From Candidatus Roizmanbacteria bacterium CG02_land_8_20_14_3_00_36_15 (GTDB lineage: Bacteria > Patescibacteriota > Microgenomatia > UBA1406 > GWC2-37-13): 53,532 bases of DNA. Each line of letters starts with the position of its first letter. Position 1 is the stretch's first letter. Below, in pieces: positions 31,021-38,229 of the stretch. Location: NCBI GenBank assembly GCA_002780795.1, contig PEUF01000038.1:1-53532 (forward strand), in the 5' to 3' direction. The notes under the pieces are model-generated. The model worked only from the letters and a program-made list of their open reading frames with translations. It had not been told where the DNA came from and made no database searches. A program made the translations under genes and the position numbers.

Positions 31021-31809
31021 TTATAGTTCAAACTTTGACAATATCGGAAAATGATCTGAGTCGTTATAATCTAATCTTTGGGTAGAGATATTTTTCAGTC
31101 CTCGATAAAAAATATAGTCCAATTTGACTTCGTTGACCCAAATTTTCCTGACCACTTTAGAAAATAAAAAATATAGTAACCGATAAATGAATCCAAACTG
31201 ATTGAAAGCAGTGACAGGAAACCTCATTGTATAGAAAAGGTTGTGAGTTGCTTCTTTTAACCGGTATTTATTCATAATATCTTCTAATTTTTTCCTTTCG
31301 ATGGGAAAATTAAAATCACCGGTAAGGATAACTGATCCATCTTTATCTAACTCATCAAGATCGATCTTCTTTAACTGTTTAATTCTAAGAGAGTTTAGGC
31401 TAATAGCAGAAAGATGAAGATTATAAACAGTTACGGTTTTTTTTGTCAGTTTAATATCCAAGTTTGTCTTAAGAATGGTCCTTCTCAGTCCTTTATTTTT
31501 AAACATACGAATGATCATTCTTAATAGTTCATAGAATCCGTTACTTAAAAGAATTGGCTTTGAATTCAGAAAATTAAACTTATCTGGCTTAAAATAAGTA
31601 GCTACGCCCCAAATTTTACCAAACTCGATAAAGCAGTTAGCATAATCAGCCAATCGATAACCATATTTCTCTAATTTATTAAGATTTTCTTCACTAGTGT
31701 CAACTTCCTGAAGGCAGACAATGTCAGGTTGATATTGCTCTAAAATACTGGGTAGGCGTGGAAAAGCTTTATTAAAAAGAACATTATATGTCAATAAAGT
31801 AAATTTCAT
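31021..31809 (-). CDS. Endonuclease/exonuclease/phosphatase (EEP) family hydrolase
   Basis: The protein is 262 aa from the ATG at 31809. Motifs of the DNase-I-like fold are LLTYNVLFN, PDIVCLQEVD (metal-binding Glu), LTGDFNFP (catalytic Asp/Asn) and the terminal DYNDSDHFPI with the SDH dyad. Substrates in this superfamily range from DNA to phospholipids and inositol phosphates; none is obvious here. The frame extends 17 codons upstream, but a TATAAT box lies six bases before the chosen ATG, and the protein then begins directly with the first strand, so the shorter start is preferred. There is no signal peptide. Confidence 0.85.
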   Translation of the reverse strand: MKFTLLTYNVLFNKAFPRLPSILEQYQPDIVCLQEVDTSEENLNKLEKYGYRLADYANCFIEFGKIWGVATYFKPDKFNFLNSKPILLSNGFYELLRMIIRMFKNKGLRRTILKTNLDIKLTKKTVTVYNLHLSAISLNSLRIKQLKKIDLDELDKDGSVILTGDFNFPIERKKLEDIMNKYRLKEATHNLFYTMRFPVTAFNQFGFIYRLLYFLFSKVVRKIWVNEVKLDYIFYRGLKNISTQRLDYNDSDHFPILSKFEL

Positions 31810-31815
31810 AAATAA

Positions 31816-31821
31816 ATTATA
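31816..31821 (-). promoter_or_regulatory. -10 box of the EEP gene, leaderless
   Basis: TATAAT on the minus strand ends six bases before the ATG at 31809. It decides the start codon in favour of MKFTLLTYN. Confidence 0.6.
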
Positions 31822-31914
31822 TAAAAAAACCTGGAAATTACCAATTCGCAAACTATCCACATTTTTTACTAAAAAATCAAAGAGCAGAATGACGGGCTAA
31901 AATGGTTTAATTTC

Positions 31915-31932
31915 CTATAAGATATCTTATAG
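31915..31932. promoter_or_regulatory. Perfect 18-bp palindrome, possible operator
   Basis: CTATAAGATATCTTATAG is a perfect palindrome 25 bases ahead of a TTGACA -35 box. Its 12-base centre ATAAGATATCTT also occurs upstream of the XRE regulator gene (38983-38994). A dimeric repressor site is a reasonable reading. Confidence 0.4.
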
Positions 31933-31956
31933 TTTTATATTTATTTTCTATAGGAC

Positions 31957-31985
31957 TTGACAAAATGGTTCTTATCTTTTATATT
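31957..31985 (+). promoter_or_regulatory. Canonical sigma-70 promoter
   Basis: TTGACA (31957-31962), a 17-bp spacer and TATATT (31980-31985). The transcription start falls at about 31992, directly at the ATG at 31993. This is the only textbook -35/-10 pair I found. Confidence 0.65.
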
Positions 31986-31992
31986 TGATTAT

Positions 31993-32145
31993 ATGGTAGC
32001 CGATATGTTTTTAGGAAAGCCTAAACAAAAAAAGATAGTTAAAGATTCTAACTTGAAGAAAGATTTAGTTAGTTTTGTTTCAAAACAGTTTAGCGAATTA
32101 TTAAAAAAAAATTTGCGAGTACCAATCAAACTTTATCAACTTTAA
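31993..32145 (+). CDS. Small basic protein of unknown function
   Basis: A 50-aa protein beginning MVADMFLGKPKQKKIVK, lysine-rich, with a predicted amphipathic helix DLVSFVSKQFSELLKK. I do not recognise it. The frame is also open upstream to a TTG at 31957, but that TTG is the promoter's -35 box, so the ATG is chosen. It would be translated from a leaderless mRNA. The palindrome upstream suggests regulation. The real-gene evidence is the promoter, not homology. Confidence 0.45.
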   Translation: MVADMFLGKPKQKKIVKDSNLKKDLVSFVSKQFSELLKKNLRVPIKLYQL

Positions 32146-32153
32146 TTTACTTG

Positions 32154-32208
32154 ACAAAAAAAGAGCATCACTACCGCTCGTATAAGGGGACGACGAGTAG
32201 TAATGCTC
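32154..32208 (-). terminator. Intrinsic terminator of the YYY membrane protein gene
   Basis: Read on the minus strand: stem GAGCATTACTAC (32208-32197) with GTAGTGATGCTC and one mismatch, followed by a T-run (plus strand A-run at 32154-32162). It lies 40 bases after the stop of the minus-strand gene. Confidence 0.75.
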
Positions 32209-32247
32209 AATGTTCACATTAACAAAAAAAAATTCCTTTGTCAAGAA

Positions 32248-34497
32248 TCAATATACATCTATTTGGTATATCAATCCATTTTTATCTTGCGTTTGAAAAA
32301 TAACTCTTCCCAGTTGATTAAATTTTTCTAACCGAAGATTAGAATACTTTTCTTTTTCCAGTCTAGAAACAATTATATATTTAATTTGATACTTCTTAAC
32401 CAGAGTTTTAGTTAATTGAATATCCTCTGATTCAAAAATATTAACAACGTCGGGAATTCTTTTACCAATAACATCGGGAGAGCCTCGCCAGAGCCATTCA
32501 TGGACCCACCAACCAGCCACCGTTGGTAAACCGGTATAAGCAGAAATTCTTTCATAGTCGGTATATGAATCGCCTTGAGCCTCAAGGATAACTGGTTGAC
32601 CAGAGACATGATTGTTTAAAAAATCAATAATCTCTTTATCTCCAGGAGAAAAATTAGTTAGCCAGAGAGAACCGTCCAGTTGCGGTATCTTTTTTAAGGT
32701 CCCGTAATAAGAAGGAATAGCAAAAGCGGGATAAATTGTTATAAAAAAGAGAAAAGTTAGAAAGATAAGATTGAAGAAAAACCTTTTTAATCTAGGTAAA
32801 AATTTTATCTGGAAGAAAACAAAACCTGAAGCAATTCCCATCATAATAAAAGCTTGGTATCCCAACTTAAACATTGTATTAGCTCGGAAGTGAACAGGAT
32901 AGATATCTTTGATGTAGAAAAATTCGGGAACAGTTATCAGAAAGACTCCAAAGGAAAAAAGAACGAAGATAAAGTTGTTAATCTTACTTTTTGATGATTG
33001 ATCTATTAACAAAAAGATAATAAAACCGATCCAAAAAAAACCCCAAAGAACAAAAAGCATCCAAAATGGCGATATTTGACAGTTGCCCTTTTCAAAAAGA
33101 AATGGCCCGATGTGACCAATTTTCGTCAGAAAGTCCAAACTGCAGTTGACACCAATTCCGGAAATAAACGGGGTAAAGTGGGCAGAAAAAGGTAAAGAAA
33201 AAATTACAAACGACAAAAAAAGGATTACAACACTAATTACTAATTGATAACTAATTCCGTAACTAATTAAGAAGAAAATAATAGTTAACAACAAATATAT
33301 CGGCCCGTCGATGGCATTAGTCATATAGTGAACAGCGGTAAGAAAGCCGAGAAAGATGGTTAGAATTAGTTGGAATTGATTTATCCTGAGCCAAGTCGAA
33401 GGATTAAAATTAGTTAAAAATAGTTTTTTGAAATTTGAAAATTTATTTTGATATTTGATACTTGATATTTGATCCTTTCCACGATTAAGATTTTTTTTGT
33501 CCTTAAATGAAATGAAGAATTTAAATAAAATAGCCAGGGTTAATAACACAAATGGTATATCAAACACATGTCCATGCAGATCGGCGACCACATAAGAATA
33601 TAGAGGAAATTCATGAATAGTAAAAGGAATAAATCGGGTGGCGTTAGGATACCAGTAGGTAGAAGGGTGATAACCGGTCAAAATCTGCCAAAAAGGGATT
33701 GGTTTTTCGGTGGGATAACCGCTACTAAAAACATAGATCGTATGCAAATTTCCTCCGAGGTTAACAATATAACTTGCCACTAAGCCAAAAAAAATTAATT
33801 TGAGGAATAAAAACGGATTGAGCTTAAACCGACTATTTTTTAGCAGATAAAGATAACACATATTAAAAACCAATGAAAAAACTTGCGTAACGCCTAAGGC
33901 AAAAATTGTTGCCAAAATGAGGTTATAACCAATCGCTGGTTTTACTCCAGTAAGTTTAATTAAGGAAGAACCTACTAAATGGCCAAAATAATAATAATTA
34001 ATCGGAAAACCTTGAAGATTGCTCGTGTTAGCCGAAAGCCACATATCTAAGGGTGGGAAGTATTTTGATCTCAAGATTGAGTTGATGAAGCCGAAGTCCA
34101 TAAACTTTTCCAGTCCTCGAACCGATGGTTCCTGACCGCGGACATAAACCCAGAATATGAAAGCGGTTAGAAATAATATTTCTTCAAAAATTATCAAAGT
34201 TACGTGGTAGGAGTTAGGCGTTATGTGGGTTGATTTTAGTTTTTTTGATATAAAAAAGTTAATAACGATAAACAAAACAATAATAACAAGTAGACTTAAT
34301 TGATTAAAAGAGAGAATCTTGGCTGTTCCTAAAACAAAAATAGAATAACTGAGGAAAAGGATGGCTAAAACCTTCGAAAACGGGTAACCGTAATCAAAAA
34401 AGACTTTTCCAAACAGTTTTTTAGTTAAAGGGAAGAAAATGATTCCCAGAAAAAGGAGGATCGCATACCAATATAGCGAAGTTATCAGCCAACCCAT
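32248..34497 (-). CDS. YYY-domain (DUF2298) polytopic membrane protein
   Basis: A 749-aa protein with about 14 hydrophobic segments. It has the hallmark GFPINYYYFGHLVGSSLIKLTGV (about 161-183) of the Chlor_Arch_YYY/DUF2298 family, known from Chloroflexi, archaea and CPR. The architecture resembles membrane glycosyltransferases with polyprenyl-linked donors, and the C-terminal soluble part (DKEIIDFLNNHVSGQPVILEAQGDSYTDYERISAYTGLPTV) is probably outside. The exact reaction is unknown. Residues about 340-357 (KDQISSIKYQNKFSNFKK) are encoded by a 7-bp array in a cytoplasmic loop. A leaderless -10 box and a clear terminator define it as a single-gene unit. Confidence 0.85.
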   Translation of the reverse strand: MGWLITSLYWYAILLFLGIIFFPLTKKLFGKVFFDYGYPFSKVLAILFLSYSIFVLGTAKILSFNQLSLLVIIVLFIVINFFISKKLKSTHITPNSYHVTLIIFEEILFLTAFIFWVYVRGQEPSVRGLEKFMDFGFINSILRSKYFPPLDMWLSANTSNLQGFPINYYYFGHLVGSSLIKLTGVKPAIGYNLILATIFALGVTQVFSLVFNMCYLYLLKNSRFKLNPFLFLKLIFFGLVASYIVNLGGNLHTIYVFSSGYPTEKPIPFWQILTGYHPSTYWYPNATRFIPFTIHEFPLYSYVVADLHGHVFDIPFVLLTLAILFKFFISFKDKKNLNRGKDQISSIKYQNKFSNFKKLFLTNFNPSTWLRINQFQLILTIFLGFLTAVHYMTNAIDGPIYLLLTIIFFLISYGISYQLVISVVILFLSFVIFSLPFSAHFTPFISGIGVNCSLDFLTKIGHIGPFLFEKGNCQISPFWMLFVLWGFFWIGFIIFLLIDQSSKSKINNFIFVLFSFGVFLITVPEFFYIKDIYPVHFRANTMFKLGYQAFIMMGIASGFVFFQIKFLPRLKRFFFNLIFLTFLFFITIYPAFAIPSYYGTLKKIPQLDGSLWLTNFSPGDKEIIDFLNNHVSGQPVILEAQGDSYTDYERISAYTGLPTVAGWWVHEWLWRGSPDVIGKRIPDVVNIFESEDIQLTKTLVKKYQIKYIIVSRLEKEKYSNLRLEKFNQLGRVIFQTQDKNGLIYQIDVY
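33424..33474 (-). repeat. 7-bp array inside the YYY gene
   Basis: On the minus strand: GATCAAA, TATCAAG, TATCAAA, TATCAAA, ATAAATT, TTCAAAT, TTCAAAA. Period 7 is kept while the unit differs from the TTCAAAG arrays elsewhere. It is read in frame between two membrane helices. Confidence 0.75.
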
Positions 34498-34505
34498 ATC
34501 AGATT

Positions 34506-34511
34506 ATTATA
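34506..34511 (-). promoter_or_regulatory. -10 box of the YYY gene
   Basis: TATAAT on the minus strand ends eight bases before the ATG at 34497, a leaderless arrangement. Confidence 0.55.
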
Positions 34512-34528
34512 TAATAAACAACATATTA

Positions 34529-34585
34529 CACCTATCTTACTCCAGTTTGTAGCCCGACAGGGCGAAAAAGTGGATTAGATAGGTG
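34529..34585. repeat. Foldback sequence between divergent genes
   Basis: CACCTATCT (34529-34537) pairs with AGATAGGTG (34577-34585); an inner hairpin GCCC-GACA-GGGC lies at 34552-34563. There is no T-run. Together with the next element it fills most of the 300-bp gap between the YYY gene and valS; nothing else is seen in that gap. Confidence 0.55.
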
Positions 34586-34658
34586 GATACTGAAAAAACA
34601 AATAACAAACCTGGGTTTTTTTAGTATAAATATCAAAAATTAAACATTTTTTTATTAA

Positions 34659-34769
34659 AAAGTGTTCGTATGCGTCTTTTTCATAACTCCCAATGCAAAA
34701 AAAGTTGGGTAAAGAACGCGAGCGCCTCGGCGCAAGTGGGCGATGAAAAATCCGCATATCTCACACTTT
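34659..34769. repeat. Structured foldback element, copy 1
   Basis: Outer arms AAAGTG (34659-34664) and CACTTT (34764-34769). Next arms TATGCG-TC-TTTTTCAT (34669-34684) and ATGAAAAA-TC-CGCATA (34743-34758), paired except for a symmetrical TC/TC internal loop. Inside are a CCCAA/TTGGG hairpin and GCGCC-TC-GGCGC. A second copy lies at 47637-47774, where the CAT/ATG pair has become AAT/ATT. It precedes valS but has no T-box sequence. Confidence 0.75.
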
Positions 34770-34797
34770 CCTGAATTAAAAGTTTAAATTTTTTATC

Positions 34798-37005
34798 GTG
34801 GATTCTAAATATCAACCGCTATTAATTGAAGAAAAAATATACCAGTATTGGGAAAAAAACGGATATTTTACTGCTAAAGTTAATAAAGACAAAAAACCCT
34901 TCTCTATTATTCTACCCCCTCCCAATGCCAACGCTGATCTACACATGGGTCACGCGATGTATGTTTATGAAGATATCATGATTCGTTTTCATAAACTAAT
35001 TGGAGATGAGGTATTGTGGTTGCCCGGCGCTGATCACGCTGGAATCGAAACACAGTTCGTTTACGAAAAACACCTGAAAAAACAGGGTAAAAGTCGTTTT
35101 GATTTTGATCGGGAAACACTCTTTAAAGACATATGGAATTTTGTCGAAGACAACCGAGGAAAGATGGAAAAACAATTAAAAAGACTAGGGTTTGCCTTGG
35201 ATTGGTCAAGGCAAAAATACACCATGGATCCTGAAATCATTAAAATAGTTTATGAAACTTTTGAAAAACTTTTTAAGGCAGATTTAGTTTACCGGGCAAA
35301 AAAACTGGTTAACTATTGTACTTATTGTGGTACTTCATTTTCAGATTTGGAAGTCGTTTATAAAGAGAGGGTCGACCCGCTTTATTATATGAAATACGGT
35401 CCGTTTATATTAGCGACGGTGAGACCGGAGACAAAATTCGGCGATACGGCCGTTGCTGTTCATCCCGATGATAAAAGATATCAACAATCGATCGGTAAAG
35501 AGATTGAAGTCGAAGGACTAATCGGTAAATTCAAAGTTAAAGTCGTCGCCGATACAGCAGTTGACCCAAAGTTCGGAACGGGAGTGGTTAAGGTGACACC
35601 GGCGCACGACTTTGATGATTATGAAATTTCTTTACGTCACAATCTTCCAATGAAGCAAGTAATTGATTTTGACGGTCGTTTGAATGAGTTGACAGGAAAA
35701 TATCAGGGGATGCGGGTAAAAGCGGCGCGGGAACAAGTGGCCAACGACCTTAAAAATAAAGGTTGGATAATTAAAGTTCAGGAAGATTATACGCACAGAG
35801 TCGGAACTTGCTATCGTTGTGGTAGAGTTCTTGAACCCTTGCCGAAAGAACAGTGGTTTATTAAGGTCGCGTCTTTAAAAAAGAAAGCCATAACATTGAT
35901 AGAGTCCGGAAAAATTAATATCTATCCGAGTCGGTTTAAAAAAATCCTGACTCAAATTCTTGATAATTTTTATGATTGGAATATCTCCAGACAGATCGTT
36001 TGGGGAATCAGAATACCGGCATACAAATGCAAGTTAAAAGTTCAAAGTGAAAAGTTAAAAGTTGAAGAAAAGTGGTTTGTTTCAATAAAAAAACCTGACA
36101 AATGCCAGATATGTGGAGAGTGTGATTTTAAACAGGATGAAGACACTTTTGACACCTGGTTTTCTTCGGCGCAGTGGCCGTTCGCAACTCTGGCGAGTTG
36201 CTCAAACTCAAAGTTCAAAGTTCAAAGTTCAAAATTAAATAACAATGTAACAATAAAACAATTTAACAATGACTTTTTTAACTACTTTTATCCTACTTCA
36301 GTCATGGAAACAGGTTATGATATTTTCCGAGCCTGGGTTTCTAGAATGATTATGATCGGTTATTTTACTACAAATCAGGTGCCGTTTAAAAATGTGTTTG
36401 GGCACGGAATGGTACGTGATCGGAAGGGGCAGAAGATGAGTAAAAGTAAGGGAAATGTGACTAATCCGATGATGATGGCTGATAGATATGGAGCGGACGC
36501 TTTAAGAATAGCCTTAATTTTTGAGACAAAAGAAGGGGGAGATCTTTCATTTGCCGAAGAAAAAGTCATTGGGATGAGAAATTTTATTAATAAGGTGTGG
36601 AATATTGGCAGGTTCATTTTTATGAACCTGCAAGTTAAAAGTGAAAAGTTAAAAATTAAAAGTTTAAGTGAGAAGTCAAAAGTTTTTCAAAATCTAGAAA
36701 AAGAGTTTAAAGAAGAAAAGAAAGAATATTTTAAATACATGAAAAGTTATCAGTTTTCCAAAGCGCTTGGATTAATTTATGAATTTTTATGGCACCGTTT
36801 TGCCGATTATTATATTGAACAGTTGAAGGATAAAGTAATAAATGGTAACATAGAAGCTTTGGAATTATTAAGAAAAATATATTTTGGAAATTTAAAAATG
36901 TTGCACCCGTTTGCGCCGTTTGTCACCGAAGCAGTATGGCAAGTTTTTAATGGAAAACAAAATAGCATATTAAAAGATTCGGCAACGCAATTTTTTAATT
37001 TTTAA
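34798..37005 (+). CDS. valS: Valyl-tRNA synthetase
   Basis: A 735-aa class Ia synthetase that charges tRNA-Val. Seen are the HIGH-type motif NANADLHMGHAMYV (about 39-52), an editing domain with TVRPETKFGDTAVAVHPDD, zinc-type CTYC and CYRC pairs, the DEDTFDTWFSSAQWPF region and KMSKSKGN. It is about 200 residues shorter than the E. coli enzyme and lacks the C-terminal coiled coil, which is common in CPR. It begins with GTG at 34798; no Shine-Dalgarno sequence is visible. Three separate 7-bp repeat insertions are read in frame, all at surface regions. The 3' end (SATQFFNF) also looks repeat-derived. Confidence 0.93.
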   Translation: MDSKYQPLLIEEKIYQYWEKNGYFTAKVNKDKKPFSIILPPPNANADLHMGHAMYVYEDIMIRFHKLIGDEVLWLPGADHAGIETQFVYEKHLKKQGKSRFDFDRETLFKDIWNFVEDNRGKMEKQLKRLGFALDWSRQKYTMDPEIIKIVYETFEKLFKADLVYRAKKLVNYCTYCGTSFSDLEVVYKERVDPLYYMKYGPFILATVRPETKFGDTAVAVHPDDKRYQQSIGKEIEVEGLIGKFKVKVVADTAVDPKFGTGVVKVTPAHDFDDYEISLRHNLPMKQVIDFDGRLNELTGKYQGMRVKAAREQVANDLKNKGWIIKVQEDYTHRVGTCYRCGRVLEPLPKEQWFIKVASLKKKAITLIESGKINIYPSRFKKILTQILDNFYDWNISRQIVWGIRIPAYKCKLKVQSEKLKVEEKWFVSIKKPDKCQICGECDFKQDEDTFDTWFSSAQWPFATLASCSNSKFKVQSSKLNNNVTIKQFNNDFFNYFYPTSVMETGYDIFRAWVSRMIMIGYFTTNQVPFKNVFGHGMVRDRKGQKMSKSKGNVTNPMMMADRYGADALRIALIFETKEGGDLSFAEEKVIGMRNFINKVWNIGRFIFMNLQVKSEKLKIKSLSEKSKVFQNLEKEFKEEKKEYFKYMKSYQFSKALGLIYEFLWHRFADYYIEQLKDKVINGNIEALELLRKIYFGNLKMLHPFAPFVTEAVWQVFNGKQNSILKDSATQFFNF
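36021..36067 (+). repeat. 7-bp array in valS, first insertion
   Basis: A small GCAT-ACAA-ATGC hairpin is followed by AGTTAAA, AGTTCAA, AGTGAAA, AGTTAAA and AGTTGAA, encoding KLKVQSEKLKVEE. Related enzymes have a short turn at this place between RIPA and the zinc motif. Confidence 0.75.
36184..36270 (+). repeat. Hairpin, 7-bp array and 8-bp array in valS, second insertion
   Basis: Palindrome GCAACTC-TGGC-GAGTTGC (36184-36201), then three AAAGTTC units (about 36210-36231), then TAACAATG, TAACAATA, AAACAATT, TAACAATG (36240-36271), an octamer array. The product is CSNSKFKVQSSKLNNNVTIKQFNND, about 20 residues longer than the family at this place. Confidence 0.8.
36609..36690 (+). repeat. Hairpin plus 7-bp array in valS, third insertion
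   Basis: Palindrome CAGGTTCAT-TTTT-ATGAACCTG (36609-36630) is followed directly by AGTTAAA, AGTGAAA, AGTTAAA, AATTAAA, AGTTTAA and weaker units. It is read as LQVKSEKLKIKSLSEKSK in the anticodon-binding region. Confidence 0.75.
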
Positions 37006-37026
37006 TATTTAATTTTTAATATTAAT

Positions 37027-37161
37027 ATGAAGCGTACCTGGCAACCAAAGAAAAAAAAGAGAATGCGCACCCATGGTTTTCTAAAAAGAATGAGTACTCA
37101 TGACGGAAGAAGAGTGCTGAAAAGAAGGAGAATGAAAGGGAGGAAAAAGTTAACCGTATAG
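37027..37161 (+). CDS. rpmH: Large ribosomal subunit protein bL34
   Basis: A 44-aa basic protein, [18 protein letters not shown]...[11 protein letters not shown], a full bL34 that matches the family length. It starts with ATG 21 bases after valS. In most bacteria rpmH is followed by rnpA and then yidC; here an inverted-repeat element takes the rnpA position and begins two bases after the rpmH stop. Confidence 0.95.
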   Translation: MKRTWQPKKKKRMRTHGFLKRMSTHDGRRVLKRRRMKGRKKLTV

Positions 37162-37163
37162 TT

Positions 37164-37273
37164 ATAATACGAATGATGCGAATCTGAATGCAAATTATGC
37201 AAATGATACGAATATTAGAAACAGAATTAGCATAATTCGCAGTATTTGCATATTATTCGTAGATTCGTATTAT
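37164..37273. repeat. Gene-less copy of the 9-bp inverted-array element (rpmH-yidC gap)
   Basis: A 110-bp foldback. The left arm is ATAATACGAAT, GATGCGAAT, CTGAATGCAAAT, TATGCAAAT, GATACGAAT; the right arm is its near-complement, ending ATTCGTATTAT. The first 23 bases equal those of the left arm of the GxxExxY element (46674-46696), and the right arm matches that element's right arm at roughly 85 percent. It looks like the same element without its gene. It ends four bases before the yidC ATG. Confidence 0.85.
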
Positions 37274-37277
37274 ATTT

Positions 37278-38147
37278 ATGTTATCACCTAATTTTTTCAA
37301 CACCATTTTTGTTTTTCCGATCCTTAATATATTAGTGGCGTTATATAAGCTGTTATCACTGGTAAAAATTCCTGGATCATTTGGCTTCTCAATCATCGGG
37401 CTGACGGTTTTAATTCGTCTTTTACTTCACCCTTTTTTTAAGCAACAAATGGAAACAGCCAAGAAAATGCAGGAACTAAAACCTCACATTGACAAACTTT
37501 CTAAAAAACACTCCAAAGATCCAAAAAAACTTCAACAAGAGCAACTGAAGCTTTATCAACAGGCAGGGATTAACCCCGCCTCCGGTTGTGTCTTTATGAT
37601 TATCCAAATTCCGGTTTTTTTCGCTTTATATAAAACTTTATCCCTTTTTTTACTTAACAGCAACCTTGTCAAAACGATCACGGAAATTAATCATACTTTA
37701 TATCTTTCTTTATTAAAAATTGAGACAATCAATCCTTGGTTTTTTGGATTTAATCTGGCCTTGGCGCCAAATAAAGCTGCTCAATGGCATTATTATTTAA
37801 TTCCAGTAGTTACCGGAGTCCTGCAATATTGGCAGGCACAGGTATCCATGCCGGCAGCTCCTAAAACCGACTCGGTTGAGGAGCGAAGTCCCGCTGAGCG
37901 GGACGGACGCGGGAAAGCCGAGTCGGTTAAGGATAAAAAAAGCGACGGTGGTGATTTTCAACAAGCAATGAGTATGCAGATGAAGTATATTATGCCGTTG
38001 ATGATCGGTTGGTTTTCTTACACCTTACCATTAGGCCTGTCGCTTTATTGGAACATTTTTTCGATATTTAGTATTATTCAGTATCAGAAGATAAGTCCTA
38101 AATCCAAAGCTCTAAATCCTAAACAATTACAAAATCCAAAATCTTAA
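37278..38147 (+). CDS. yidC: Membrane protein insertase YidC/Oxa1 family
   Basis: This 289-aa protein inserts and folds membrane proteins. It has the five-helix core: PGSFGFSIIGLTVLIRLLLHPFFKQQ with the conserved Arg in the first helix, a charged cytoplasmic hairpin (AKKMQELKPHIDKLSKKHSKDPKKLQQEQLKLY), and ASGCVFMIIQIPVFFALYKTL. There is no large periplasmic domain, as in Gram-positive types. A cytoplasmic loop (about 196-220) is encoded by a nested palindrome, and the C-terminal 17 residues (SPKSKALNPKQLQNPKS) by a 7-bp array. It precedes jag as in many bacteria. Confidence 0.92.
   Translation: MLSPNFFNTIFVFPILNILVALYKLLSLVKIPGSFGFSIIGLTVLIRLLLHPFFKQQMETAKKMQELKPHIDKLSKKHSKDPKKLQQEQLKLYQQAGINPASGCVFMIIQIPVFFALYKTLSLFLLNSNLVKTITEINHTLYLSLLKIETINPWFFGFNLALAPNKAAQWHYYLIPVVTGVLQYWQAQVSMPAAPKTDSVEERSPAERDGRGKAESVKDKKSDGGDFQQAMSMQMKYIMPLMIGWFSYTLPLGLSLYWNIFSIFSIIQYQKISPKSKALNPKQLQNPKS
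37866..37927. repeat. Nested palindromes inside yidC
   Basis: The outer pair is ACCGACTCGG (37866-37875) with CCGAGTCGGT (37918-37927). The inner pair is GTCCCGC-TGA-GCGGGAC (37888-37904). Both are perfect. It is translated as the hydrophilic loop TDSVEERSPAERDGRGKAESV and is much richer in GC than the rest of the gene. Confidence 0.85.
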
Positions 38148-38219
38148 AAATAAATAGTTTGTTAAATTAAAACTCATAAAATTGAAATTTGTTTAGAATT
38201 CAGATATTAGAATTTAGTA
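38096..38219. repeat. Inverted 7-bp arrays spanning the yidC end and the jag leader
   Basis: Left arm 38096-38126 (CCTAAAT, CCAAAGC, TCTAAAT, CCTAAAC) and right arm 38189-38219 pair at about 24 of 31 positions. The yidC stop lies inside the element, so the element supplies the protein's tail. It fills the gap before jag. Confidence 0.65.
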
Positions 38220-38229
38220 TTTTTAAAAT

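Noticed and set aside
34575-34757. 60-aa minus-strand open frame between the YYY gene and valS
   Set aside because: It lies fully within foldback sequences, lacks a ribosome site or promoter of its own, and its sequence is the translation of the repeat element.
34659-34769. T-box riboswitch upstream of valS
   Set aside because: Position fits, but the conserved T-box sequence (AGGGTGGNACCGCG type) and a terminator/antiterminator pair are missing, and the same element occurs at 47637-47774 away from any synthetase gene.
37005-37161. Truncation or frameshift of valS because of its short length
   Set aside because: All catalytic and anticodon-binding motifs are present and the short C-terminus is common in CPR valyl-tRNA synthetases; the next gene begins normally.
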